Below are positions 1 to 11,967 of a stretch of DNA of 64,000 nt, one piece after another (position 1 is the stretch's first letter; each line of letters begins with the position of its first letter). The stretch is from assembly GCF_000150275.1 (NCBI RefSeq), contig NW_002060947.1, positions 5,902,286-5,966,285 on the forward strand. Direction: 5' to 3'. The translations under genes were made by a program, and so were the position numbers. Origin of the DNA: Trichoplax adhaerens (Eukaryota > Placozoa > Uniplacotomia > Trichoplacea > Trichoplacidae). The notes beneath the pieces are model-generated. The model worked only from the letters and a program-made list of their open reading frames with translations. It searched no databases and was not told where the DNA came from.

Positions 1-948
1 CATATTTATAGGTCTACTGGTAAATCAATATGAAACTTCCAGGAGAAAGTATGTCTTCCCATAGATATCAACAAGTTCATCACAATTTACTAAAATATAG
101 AATATAGTAGTTTGATGAATTTACTGCAGACTGCTGCATCGGTATTATATTGCGAAGTAAAGGAATGAAAGGAATCTGTAATTGTTAAAATATTATTTAA
201 TCTAATATCGTTTAATAAAGGAAATTAAGGCTATAGTAATGATTGTATACCTGACGACAAAGATCTATTTGTAAAAGAAAATTCTCATCGCATATTTGTT
301 CATTTCAACCAAATAATAACAAAAGTATGATAAATCTATCTCTGATATTATGCAATCAACTAAAGATTGGATTTGTGGACATATTACCGATATATTTCAG
401 ATCCCTGTAAGCAATTAATTATTTTTGACATGCATACTGTAGTGTTTACTTTTAAATACGGTATAGTCTATTTTTAGCAAAAGTATTGGTTTTCGCTAGA
501 CTGTAGCATAACTCTAATTATCTACAGTATGATCTATAATTTACAATTTACTCTGTAGAAATGTCTTGTAGTCTAGCTAATATATACCGTTGTACTAGCT
601 TAACATAGAAGTAATTTATTTTTATGAATCTGTCGCGCCTATAAATAATTTCCTCCTGCTGTGCTCCTAACATTATAGAAGCTATCTTCTTTCACCTATC
701 TCGTTAGTTAGTTCTGGTAGTTAGACGGTAAGCTTGCACGCTTTACCCATTCTACGCTACTATAGTTATGCGACTAGACATGTCGTTACTCGCACGATAA
801 TTTTTGCACGATTATTCTCTTACAATAACTCAATAAAGGTTGCTCTTCTGTTAACTATTTTATTGTACTTTATTGCGACTAATGCCGAACTCTAAACCTT
901 CCGAAACATCATACATGCAGGCCCTAATAATTAATTTTTGCAATATTT

Positions 949-1315
949 AGTGATCCATCATTACCAATGAGTTCTAAGATTGAGATTTTAGTAGTGATGC
1001 ATCCGATCATACTAGGCTTCGACGTATTCCAACGATTTTTGAATATACTATCGTAAAATTAGCTTTGCATAGGATTCCAATAGCTGATGCATTGTATATT
1101 GATCAACGATGATCGATAGGTTCTAAAATAAAGAGTTTAATAGGAATGTATTTAAATGCAAAGGGCTAATAGAGACCCCAGTTCTTCAAATATATTACCG
1201 TGTAAATGTTATTGATGTATTGTTCTCATAAGCAACTCATGGACTAGCGATCCACCATTACCAGTAAGTTCTTGAATTGAGATTTGAAAAGCAGTTTCTT
1301 CCAATCCGTATCATT
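949..1315. repeat. Diverged direct repeat pair
   Basis: The motif GATCCATCATTACCAATGAG at about 952 recurs in diverged form (GATCCACCATTACCAGTAAG) at about 1250. In both places it is followed by a similar stretch reading roughly AGTTCT, then ATTGAGATTT. Copy spacing is about 300 bp. No open reading frame or terminal inverted repeat was seen, so this is most simply an old local duplication. Confidence 0.45.
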
Positions 1316-2044
1316 TCAACCGAATTGACTAAGCTAATAATAGTTATGTCTATATTATCCTGTCGGCGTTCAGTATCACATAGAAAGCTTCAATAATCAT
1401 TTAGAGTCATGTAATTCAAATAAATTGAAACAACATCATTTTCTCAATTTATACATAACAGCACAAATTGAAGAAAAATGACATGTAAACCCAATTCTCT
1501 GAGAATGCTAACTAAAACTATTGTCCTAGCCCTGTGTATCTATTACTAGGTTGATAAAAGATGACTGTAATAGAATAAAAGAATAAGTACGGGGTTGGAT
1601 TAACGGGAAAATATATTATGAATGCAATTTGGGTGATTGGATTAACTTTCTCTAAATTTCTCCCTTTTAAACAGCAAAGAATTGGTTATTTTATGACGAA
1701 GTCGATCGAAAACGGAGAAGTGAGAAGCAATGTTATTCATTTTTGATGATCATTAAGAGCTTCAAGCAAGTTAGTTACTTTAAATTATAAAGTAAAGATG
1801 AGTAATTGGTGAGCAAATTATATACTATTCATAACCACTTGAAAGAGCTTAATTTCAGAAAATAGCAAATATTTTAATGATACCTGTAATTTAATTTCCA
1901 AGCAACAATTACAGCAATATCTTTAAATTAAGTAATTACACATGTATCAATTTTAGGGTGATGTATTGGCTTGTAGTAATATCAAGACTCTGCTTTAGCT
2001 ATTAAATGTAGTTACTGCAGATCAATAGTGAGGATATTGATCTC

Positions 2045-2465
2045 TTTTAAGATTCTATCAACTTTCTTGTATTGCTTTGTAGACTTCATTTGAACCGTTA
2101 AACTGCTCTGTAATTAGTCGATGGTGGTAGACGTATATAAAGTAAGTATCTTGAGAAAATAGTCAGATATAATGGTTGATTAATGGGATTACTTAATGAT
2201 CTATCTTAGAAATAACTATACGACTATTGCAGAGCTGAGATTCCTTCCATTTATAATTTAGCAATGAAAGTAATTTTTTCTTTTAAAATTATGCTAATTC
2301 CCTTGCTTTATATTGTAGACTTCTTTTAAACCTTAAAAATTGCTCATTAATTAGTTAAAGTAGTGCACATACATAAAGAAAGTATCTTGAGAAAATAATA
2401 AGCTATAAATTGTCAATTAAGTGGACTAGTCAGCGATCTATCTTAGAAATAGCTCCAATAACTAG
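2045..2465. repeat. Diverged tandem duplication, about 236-bp period
   Basis: Blocks in the first copy (about 2045-2220) recur in order in the second (about 2279-2460). They include TTGTAGACTTC, AGTATCTTGAGAAAATA and GATCTATCTTAGAAATA. The TTGAGAAAAT block starts at 2151 and again at 2387, giving a period of 236 bp. A weak third fragment (TATCAACTTTCT) occurs near 2538. No coding potential was seen. Confidence 0.6.
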
Positions 2466-3230
2466 AAGGAGTCAATTTATGAGTACCAGCTTAAGGTAGT
2501 AAGTGAATGTAATCAGCCTTTAAACGAAGCAATGACTTTATCAACTTTCTCTATACTGGGTTGTTTACTAGATTTATACAACCTATTATCCTCGACAACG
2601 TTACAAATTTTAGAAGTTTTCAAGTTTTAAACTTGACTGGTAGAGACTACTAAAATAGCATCATATACTTCCCTCGGTATCCTATCATTTTCTATATGAT
2701 GTTGAATCTTGAGATATATTTAATTGATAAGGGCTGTAGTAGTATTCAAACTAGTTAACATATGGTTACTAATGAGTATTACTGTCGAAAACTTTCAATA
2801 ACATAACACAAATTTTGAGTAGCAATAATCTTTTAGTAGCATCTTGATTATTAAGGTTTAAAATAGCAATATGTTTTACGCCTTCAGCTTTACCTCACTA
2901 TATTGTGGAAGATAGATTTAGTCCCACATATAAAGCAACTAACTGGCACGGATCGGTTATAATTTTATTACTTGAATAATTTTATATCTTGCTTCATTTT
3001 TAGTTTACGTTCTGGTACGAAATAGCATCAATAATTAGTGTATCATAAACGCTAAGCTAATATCAATTCCATTATATCATGTCACAGCTCTCTCTCTTCA
3101 ATTTGCACTTTTCCATCTAATCCATTGCAAAAAATTCGAAACAATCAAAAAATTGACTTTGTCTTAAAAAGAAAAATAGCTCCAGAAATTAAAAGTTACC
3201 CACAAATAATATATCAGCAAACAAACCAGA

Positions 3231-3644
3231 ATGATGTTTAAACTAAATAAAGGCAAGAGATTGAAATCGAATCAATTTGGTGGTATTGAGAACGGTAATG
3301 GGAATACTAACAGGTCTAAAGTAAATGTTAGTTATTCCTGTCCTGAAAAACTCCATCAATTAACTACGGAATGCGAAGAAACCGAGAAAATACTTAGAAA
3401 TTCTACGGAAATGCTTTTAGAAAACCATGAAAACATGGATATTTTATTAACGAGAGCAAGAACGCTATCCAATGATGCTGAGAAGATGAAGAAAATAGCT
3501 CAAAAGGTAAAGAAACATAAAATGGAAATAAATCGTATAGCTTGTTGCTGCGATTGTTGTAAAAGCCGTAAGACATTGATTATTATTATCGTCTTTACGA
3601 TCATTATTATATCGTTGATTGTCTTGCTATTACTTATTCGTTAA
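3231..3644 (+). CDS. VAMP/synaptobrevin-like R-SNARE with Asn in the zero layer (SNARE-like 1)
   Basis: A single-exon gene for a 137-aa, tail-anchored protein likely to act in membrane fusion. Seen: a polar N-terminus of about 38 residues; a heptad coiled coil (about 40-97); a Cys-rich juxtamembrane stretch with cysteines at 105-107, 109 and 110; and one hydrophobic C-terminal helix (about 115-136). Aligning LLENHENM with VLERDQKL of synaptobrevin puts hydrophobic or small residues at Leu62, Met69, Leu72, Ala76, Leu79, Ala83, Met86, Ala90 and Val93, which are the expected layer positions. The central zero-layer position, arginine in R-SNAREs, is Asn65. The Cys cluster suggests palmitoylation (inference). 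Two ATGs lie in tandem and the first was taken. The length equals that of the second SNARE-like gene downstream. It could instead be another tail-anchored coiled-coil protein. The family call is moderately sure. Confidence 0.65.
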   Translation: MMFKLNKGKRLKSNQFGGIENGNGNTNRSKVNVSYSCPEKLHQLTTECEETEKILRNSTEMLLENHENMDILLTRARTLSNDAEKMKKIAQKVKKHKMEINRIACCCDCCKSRKTLIIIIVFTIIIISLIVLLLLIR

Positions 3645-6074
3645 ATAAGATAATGGTTCTATTTGTCTCAGCTGGTTTACCTCCCTATTTACTATAAAAT
3701 AATACTATTGTAGTTTGCAGTCATATATCATGGATATTCCAGATTCAAAGCTTATTACAAAGTTTATTGTATACTTCCACTGTCTCCCCCACCTCATCAA
3801 AGCTGACTTATACATGAAATTGATACATCAGACCGTAATATTAAACTATAATACATTACCTAGATCATCTAAACACTATTTACTTATGATATTTATGAAA
3901 AAATTTGTAATCATAATCATCTGATTCAAACACTTATTTACTAGATCTGTAGTATATAAAGCATTATGATTATGTCCCGTTTTAATGACTAATTCAATTT
4001 ATGAATTCATTGCAACTATATTTGATGGTATGATACTGCATAAATTGGTATTTGTTGGTATATGTTAAAGAGTAATCTAGTTAAGACTACAATAATGAGA
4101 TACAATTTACTTGTAATTGGTAACCGTCACAGCGAATATGTTTACCTGATAATATTTCGTATACGCGAATTTTATGTTCTAAATGACGGCTATATTTTAT
4201 TTGTAGGCTATCTTTGTAATTTCATTTGTTTAAGCCTTTCATTTCTGCCAATTTATAAGTGACTAAAATTGCAAGAATTTTGTAGAAATTGATCTTGTGG
4301 ATCTTGTATTATTGAACTCTGTAATAAATAACTTAGTATCGTTAAATTTTGTGTGGTTTTTGGGTATATTATTACAGGTATGGTTATAAAGTACGACTAG
4401 CAATCATACTTAAGCAATTTATGCCTGTCCGTCTTTCTAGAATAATTTATTAATTTGCATAAGTACAGAAATCATAGCAATCTGTTTCCCTTAATTTCTC
4501 CTTCGTAATCGATTCTATTAACAGCTGAGAAAGGATATCAATTATGGACTAGGTTAACTCAAATTATTACAAATGGGCAGTGGTAGTAAGATAGATCGAG
4601 ATATGTCAACTATACTGGTATACAAGATAAGATATTAATGGCTAATAAGTTAAAGCAACTATTATACGATATATTATACCCGTATCTCTTACTGAAATCA
4701 TCCATAACCAATCTTGTCTATTACTAATACTGCTATAGTATGCAGCAGAATATTTGTAGCTATCAGTAAACTTTAATCATGAAACGTTAGTTAATTTCAA
4801 TCTACCAGAAATTTAACGATAAGAAGATTAGCATTAGCAGCACGAGAATTTGCCTTAATTTACTCGTATCTCTCCCTTAATTGAGCAAAAATAATATTCA
4901 GGTTTGAAATGGTTTGATATAAAATTTAACAAATAAAATTGCAATGGCTCATGATTACTAGAACTTTACCATGTTAGTCACCGTAAGTTACGGTATATTT
5001 CTGAGTAAAATCTGACCAAGTAAGACGATTTTTAAATTTAACAAGGTGAGCATCCTGATCTATTCATGTTTATAACCGCTTAACTGAATTAAGTTTCTAA
5101 TACTATTTCATTATAAATTGTTTCTCAGATTTTGTTTTGATTATTTATCGCATTATTAGTAAAATTGTATCTATTATTTATTCTACTCATTAAACTTCAT
5201 ATTCTGTTCTATTTAACCCTTGTATATCCAAGTTCTATGTAACAATCCGCTACAAGCTGGGTCCATAGGCGCCGATGAAAAGGCGATTTTAATTAGTTCT
5301 ACGAGATTGCTGCAGTAGAAACAAACATTCACTCCTGTCGCTATAACAAGTAGAGTCAAGTAATTATTATTTTCCATTTCCTGCTATATCTCTATTAATA
5401 AAGTAGAAAATTTAGATAATTACGAGCATCTTTATACTTTCGAAAGTTAAAATTACTTTATCAAAGGAATTATCTTATGAAAGTAGTGTCTTATTTACCT
5501 ATCAGAAAAAGATAGATTCAAGAAGAAATAACAATTGCAATTATCGCCGATATTTTCAAGCTCATCGAGAACTAATATTAAAGATATTAATGCAGAAACA
5601 TTGTCATATTTACATGTTGGAAAGTAAAAGATTGAATGATGATAGTACTGAAGTTAGCAAGATCGACAAGTTAGCTTTAAATGATGTGAAAATTCCACAA
5701 GATCATTATTTGTTAACTTAAGTAAACGTTCTCAGCACATTCTCAAGTCAAGCTTGGTACTAGATCTCGAAATCGTTAACTTCGTCTAAGATTTAAATAT
5801 CATCATTACAATTGTTATCTGTTGTGATTAAAATCCTTCAGGAAAGATTTTCTAAGCAGATTTATAAAGCAAAAAACATTACTATAGAAGAAGCAACTTT
5901 ATTACTGCTCTATTCTATTCCTGGCTAACAAGCAAACTGGAAAATTGAATCAAACCTTTTAGCTTAAGGTACAGTCACAAATGAAATAATCTTATGACAT
6001 AAGTATATATCATACATCGTACTTTTTATTTATAAATTTTATGCATTATTCCATCATAACGAAGAATTCGAAGA
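3645..6074. other. Intergenic, no gene seen
   Basis: This AT-rich stretch separates the two SNARE-like genes. Short open frames of 60-70 codons at 3715 and 4062 have no recognisable domain and are typical of random AT-rich sequence. No RNA gene was recognised. An AATAAA-type hexamer occurs near 4322, too far from the upstream stop codon to assign with confidence. Confidence 0.45.
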
Positions 6075-6488
6075 ATGGTTAAAAATCATATTGCAAAGCT
6101 AATACATGCCATAACCAAGCGTAGGGAATCATCATCTGAAATTAGAAATGTACCAGTTGACGATGCCCGAGAAGATGAACCAAACCCCAATCAACCAAGT
6201 ATACAGGATCTACGTAATAATATCGATGATACTAAAAAGCAATTAAATGAAAATATGGCAAAGATAACAGAAAGAAATGAAAGTCTTGATAACGTGAGAA
6301 AGAGATCCGACACAGTAGTATCTATTTCTAGTGAATTATTTGATACCATTGATAATGTTAAAAGAAATGAGGAGCGATCATCTAAGCGTTGGTCCTTGTG
6401 CAACTGGAATAGAAACCGTCTCTTTATCGCTATCGCTGTTTTAATAGCTGTTGGTGTTATTACATTTTTTACAATCGTATCCACTTAA
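6075..6488 (+). CDS. VAMP/synaptobrevin-like R-SNARE (SNARE-like 2)
   Basis: A single-exon gene for a 137-aa tail-anchored SNARE, expected to sit on vesicle or endomembranes and pair with Q-SNAREs in fusion. Seen: an N-terminal polar region of about 42 residues rich in D, E, N and P; a SNARE-type coiled coil (about 43-98); a basic and Trp-containing linker (Arg105, Trp106, Trp111); and a C-terminal membrane helix (about 115-134). The motif ITERNESL aligns with VLERDQKL of synaptobrevin, which keeps the zero-layer arginine at Arg67. Layer positions Ile64, Leu71, Val74, Ser78, Val81 and Leu88 fit. The overall sequence is far from vertebrate VAMP1/2, so the subfamily is not assigned. It is the same length and strand as the SNARE-like gene 2.4 kb upstream, so an old tandem duplication is likely although identity is low. 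Confidence 0.72.
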   Translation: MVKNHIAKLIHAITKRRESSSEIRNVPVDDAREDEPNPNQPSIQDLRNNIDDTKKQLNENMAKITERNESLDNVRKRSDTVVSISSELFDTIDNVKRNEERSSKRWSLCNWNRNRLFIAIAVLIAVGVITFFTIVST

Positions 6489-8027
6489 AGCTATCTTTAA
6501 GTAGTACAGGCATGGCCTGCGTCAGTTTACATTTATATTGGTCAAGAATAAAAACAAACTCTGTAATTTTATGGTGAGCTTCTGTGTTTGCCATTAAATT
6601 CAGATTACAATGATTGTTTATGTATCAATTGGACCAATAGAAATAATACAGTACTTGATTTCATTTAGTGCAGGCAACTTAATCGACTAGTGAAAGTACT
6701 CCTATTTTTTTGCCACAGTTTTATGTTAGATAATCTGTTAGTAGAATGAGCTACTCGGAATTATTGAAATATTTTATTTTCTCAAAATATTGATAAAGAG
6801 CAAGGCATTGTGTTACAGTTATTTATTTGCTAGTCCATGACCGAAGAAATATTAGATAAAATACGCTTACATTTGCATTTTCTCGCCTGACATATTTATG
6901 CTCTATTTCATACTTCATTTTGCTATGGACGAACCATGTCCGAAATTAAAGCTTTACCCAATGCTTAGATAGATTTGCTAACCCTTAATGTACTCCAAGT
7001 CTTGATAGTATTTAATAATTTATAATTACACCTAAATGCAGATGTACCATCTTTGATACTGTATGATACTTCTAGCGTAAACTAGTAGTCAGAAATCAAA
7101 TATAAGTGATTACAGGATACTGTAATGGAACACTTATATCGACTCCAATTTTTTTGTCAAAGAATGACTTTTAATGATCTAATAAAACGATTTTAAACTT
7201 AGTGAATAGTATATAAGTTACCGACAATTTGCGAAATCAAGCATTTTGTAAAATGCCTGAAATGCTATAAGATATACTTCCCCTATCCACTAACTTTGAG
7301 GCGTATCCCATTCAAGGTAACTTATTAGAGATATATAAGTAAGTAGATAGGATAGCAATAAAATAATTTATGAGACCTTTATGGTATTAGATCTTCGACT
7401 AAGGTGATGGTTCATTCTATTCAAATCTGATGCACGGTAAGTTAATGAAGGAATTACCATTATCTCCATCATTCGTACAAATCAAGAAAGCAATTCGCAA
7501 TCAAGTATTTTTACTAAAATTTTAATATCAGAAGGTAGTTTATAATTTCGGTGCCATGTTAGCAACTTTATGTGCATTGTATAAATAGTAAACTTTTAAG
7601 ACTGTTTAAGTACAAGAATTTAAGGTATACGCGTTGATATTAGAGTTCTTAAAACAAGTGTTCTTGGCCTCCAAACAGCAGTGTGAAATCCGTAGACAGA
7701 ATCCTGATTATAACTTTTAATTTAGACAATACAGCGTACACAAGTTTGATTTCAAAAGTTATTTATTGTCCTCAGATATATATACAAAAATGTACATCAC
7801 ATTCCTTCTTAATACGATACTGCTACAACTGCATCAGTGCAAGAGGAAATAATCCAAGTCGAATGCAAGTAACCACAGATTATTACTTATAATTTGCGAT
7901 AATACAGGTATAATCTTAAAGAAATAGAGATCTGACCAAAATCGTAATCACCTCATGCAAAAGTATTCTGTAGTAATCTGTCCAAATAAATTACAATCTA
8001 AGTTGGTGTAAGATATTATAGAAGAAA
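6489..8027. other. Convergent intergenic region, no gene seen
   Basis: The region lies between the 3' end of the second SNARE-like gene (plus) and the 3' end of the TFIIH p62 gene (minus), and must hold both 3' UTRs. No further coding exon with conserved content was found. The 69-codon frame at 7683 has no recognisable features. Confidence 0.45.
6547..6552 (+). promoter_or_regulatory. Candidate polyadenylation signal of SNARE-like 2
   Basis: An AATAAA hexamer lies about 60 bases after the stop codon of the second SNARE-like gene. In AT-rich DNA such hexamers also occur by chance, so position is the only support. Confidence 0.4.
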
Positions 8028-11000
8028 TCATCTTGATCGAATATTACGCTGTCGATCTTGCCATCCTTTATATTTATTTATTGCGACGTTAATCATCTCC
8101 AGTAAATGATCGGCAAGCTAAGTAAGAAGTACAAAAGTTTAGGTTAATAAGATGACGAAGAAAAATAGCAAGAGTACGAATTTCCAATAAAAAATCTTAA
8201 TAAAAAAAGGTGTTTCCGCTCTCACATGCGAGTGTTCTTCAGTTAAAGAGGCCTTAAGTCGCTGTAAATTACTAGACTTATACTTTGAGATTGCAGCGGC
8301 CATTCTCTCAACCTGGATCAAAGTGGAAAACATAATCAGTATCCAGCATTGCTACGGCAAGAAACCTATAAAAGTCTGAGTAATGTTAAAGATTGACAAA
8401 TTTATAAACCTTTTCTTCTAAGCCTTTCGATTGTACGGGAAAGCAAGACCAAAAATGTCGGAGTAATTCTCCCAAGGCAAAGTAATGTTTTTTAAGGTCA
8501 TCCTGCAGTGACTGGCTGACCGATTCTAATTTAGTAAAAAGAGAGCATTTAAGTAATGACGTTGGAAGGAAATAAAGCCATTAGCCAGAGAACTTACGAG
8601 TTAAGTTTACTTGTAACACAGACTTCATTAAAGCACCATTAGGACTTAAATCGTTTACAGCCTTACACGCTGCCTCACTGCTGATACACTGCAAATTGTA
8701 ATTAATCACACCAATAAAAATTTTAGTTAATATTTCTATTAATACGTGAAGCGTAAAATGTACCTCAACAAGGTTAGCAGACCAATTCTTTAGTTTTGAT
8801 TTAAGATTAGATGTAGCTACTTCAACATCGCTTTGTGATATTACTGTAACATCCTGTTAGGATAAAACGTGTTATTTTTAACCCTCATCACCTTAAGACA
8901 TTTTCACAGTAATCTTCAGGTATTATTGTTTTACTAATGGTCATCCTAACAGACCTGAATTGGAACTGTTGGTCCTTGGGCATAAACCTGTGTGTTTTTC
9001 AATGCTAACTTCGGCCCAAGATCAGCATCTTTCCCGTGCAATTCATCATAACTTACGGCTTCACGTAATTTGATCTATGCAGAAACGAACGATATTTTAC
9101 TTACAGGGGATGATGAAAGTATTAATTGAACGCATTACCTTCTTTCTATCTTTTTGTGTGTCTGAATCGTTTTGTTCCTTGTCACTATGCACGAGTACGT
9201 ATATAACTCTAATCAATAGTGTATCTCTTATATCTTTGATGCTAGTTTACCAAAGCAATAAGGTTATTTTGCGTACCGTTTTTCGCCAGAATGAAGTATT
9301 ACATAGCTCTGATGATTAAATTGCTGTAGTAATTGGGCATTACTGGTAGTGGCGGCTGATTGTCCATCTATATCATTAGTGCCAAATGCCTAAAACAGAT
9401 TTAAGACGGTAAAGTTGATGTATTATATCACCACTCAAGCCTAAAGTGTCAGCTGGCATAATTACAAATTCATTTATCTACCTCATCTAAAAATGTATTC
9501 GATTTCGTTAAATCTAATAACGGATCACGCTCACTCCGGGCATTTTTTTGCAAGTAATCTATGTAAATTAACGTAGCAATCATTGTCACCAATTTATTAA
9601 TAAGTAACATCTGATTTTTGATCCACTGCAAGAATGAAGTTTTATGTAGAGTTGTATAAGCTACCATTAAAGTCCTTGCTTGCACCACTTCCGAACAGTT
9701 CGTTGGCGGCATTATTCGATGTGCTTGCTCGGTTACGATGAAAATATTGCGATTGAAAAAATAATGTCCAAAATTCTCCTTCATTCATCTATGAAGTATT
9801 GTAATCAAGTACCAAATTATACTACATACAAGCTTAAATATATTGCACTGCCGTACACTGGCATTCATGTACTTTAATTAGGATACAACATAAAGAAATT
9901 AACAATCTATTTTAAGTTACCTTGTCAGGAACACATTCTATATGCTTTTTCTTAACTAAAAACATGAGCAAATAGTAACAAATTATTTTAAACTATATAT
10001 CGTGCTACAGATTTAACATGAATGAAGCGATTGGCTTACTATCCATAATTAATGCATTAAAATCAGTTAGTCAAGGTATTGAAGTTATTACCTTTCGGAT
10101 ACGTCTTAAATATTGATTCTATCATATCGGCACTTAAATTATACTTTAATGTATTACATCCAGAAACATTAACATTGGCCCCAGTCTAAATGATGACAGC
10201 AAATTTAAGTACTTAAAGATGAGAGTTCCTACACGCGTATATATATTCATTATAGAAGCACGCTTGTATATGTTTTAATATATATGAATCGGTAACCATA
10301 CCAAGAATTCTGGAGAAACTCCAATATTTTGGCCTGATGACGAAGTGAGCATACCCTAATATGTAAATATATTTATTAGTTAGAATTTACGACAATGGAA
10401 ATGTGGCCATACGGCAAAGACCTCACAACCTAACAAAACTGTACAGAAAGAAGCTAGAGCAAATTTTAATAATAGCAAAACTTGTATCAGACATGAATTT
10501 AAATTATGAGACATAACTGACGCAGAAATAGTATTTTAGAAATGTAGGAAGGGTTCGATAAAGCTTTATTTTGTTTAAGTTAAAATAAAACAAGTAAAGA
10601 CATAACAATTTTTTAACAACTGCCGCAATTTCAAGAACAGATCATGTTAACCTGAATATTAAATTATAGGATAATTATAATTAGCTAAAGCTATCCAATA
10701 GCAATCCATTCTCTACTTGGTAGTAAGGTCATATTATCCAGATAACTTTTAAGTACTAGTACTGGCCTAGCCTTAGAATAGTGGGAGACGGAAAATTTTA
10801 GACACAATGATTCTAACGCATTTTGAAGTCAATTATCGGATAGACGATTGCCATTAATATACTCTAGTTAATCATGCACAGAAGCAAAACACCTAAAATA
10901 CGTTAAAAAGATCCAAAGCAGTTAAGCCATTTATGTTCTCCAGTCGATAATATAATCAAAAGTTGACTAATTTACTACGATCCATTAGACTACAGACTGT

Positions 11001-11967
11001 AAGCAGACTTCATATATACTGCAAATAAATAGAGCGGAATTATTTCAAGCGGCTACTACGCACTGTAGGTAGTTTTGATAGAAATGTCGTCAGACAGTCA
11101 GAGTTTGTTTGCATGTATGTCTAATATTCGAAAATAACTTACAGAACGATTAGACCAAAATTCCTCAGCACTTATAATATTTCCAACTACTAAATCTTTG
11201 TATAATTGGTACAATTCAGGATTTTCCTTTAATAGCCTAAAAGAAGATTGAGACGATAATAAGCGTTCTGTTAGAGTTGAGTTTGATCGAAATTTGCTAT
11301 GAAATTCTAGCATGCATTCAATGCACCATCAGGGCGATCTATTTGCTCGATTCTATACGAATTATTATTAACGTTGTACCTGCTTTTTTCTTCTAATTCT
11401 TTGGAAGGTTTCTTTCGACTTTTAATTAACAGCTGTTGTACAAAATCTTTCGCTTGATCTCGTTCTGTTTTAGCACTATCGCTATTGGCAAAGTGGAAAT
11501 TGAATGAATTCCCGTTGTGGAGCTGCAATTGCAATTGCACTTTGGAGCTGGTATCAGGGCTTATTTTTTGCACTATATTTGAAGCAAGGAACCATACCAA
11601 CAAAGGTTATTTCAATTAGCGAACTCGTTCTGACTACCTACTACTTTCATTACTGAGGTAATAACAGTCCTATATAATCATAATTTAAGGCAAGATAATC
11701 TTGTCACTACGTTAAATAGTAATAAAATTGTAGAAAACAAGGCTATAACATATCGTCAGCATGCCATCACCATTCCATCATCAACTTGAGATTGTACAGC
11801 AAGAACTCACTTTTAATCTCCGGATAATAACTACATAACTGTAGCTCATCATTATCACTGGCTTTCCAAACAATTCGCTTTGTCGATAAAAAGAAGGTAC
11901 CCATCATTTTGCGATGTTTAACATAGGTATTTTGATAAAGCAGCTCTTCATCCTTGGCCAACTCCAT
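8028..11967 (-). CDS. GTF2H1: TFIIH core subunit p62 (GTF2H1/TFB1), 16 exons
   Basis: Core subunit of TFIIH, used in RNA polymerase II initiation and nucleotide excision repair. Exons in transcript order: 11811-11967, 11380-11572, 11143-11236, 10302-10355, 10092-10185, 9921-9955, 9665-9788, 9482-9558, 9277-9389, 9139-9184, 8955-9074, 8764-8853, 8598-8688, 8410-8525, 8226-8312, 8028-8117. All have GT-AG borders and the phases close to 526 aa plus stop (human is about 548). The N-terminal PH-like domain (about 1-117) is followed by BSD-type segments carrying [20 protein letters not shown] and [11 protein letters not shown]. Then come DPLLDLT and the C-terminal [13 protein letters not shown]. 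The short last exon matches the family's C-terminal helix. The start [10 protein letters not shown] follows no earlier in-frame family-like sequence. The linker exon 10302-10355 and the acceptor of 9139-9184 are the least certain. Identification is secure. Confidence 0.93.

Larger units (their letters stand above)
1..3230. other. AT-rich intergenic stretch, no gene seen
   Basis: No convincing coding exon, RNA gene or transposase was recognised on either strand. The stretch holds two diverged direct repeats: one pair near 949-1010 and 1249-1315, and one of about 236 bp spacing at 2045-2460. Both are listed separately. It lies upstream of the first SNARE-like gene and probably contains its promoter, but no core element could be assigned. 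Confidence 0.5.
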
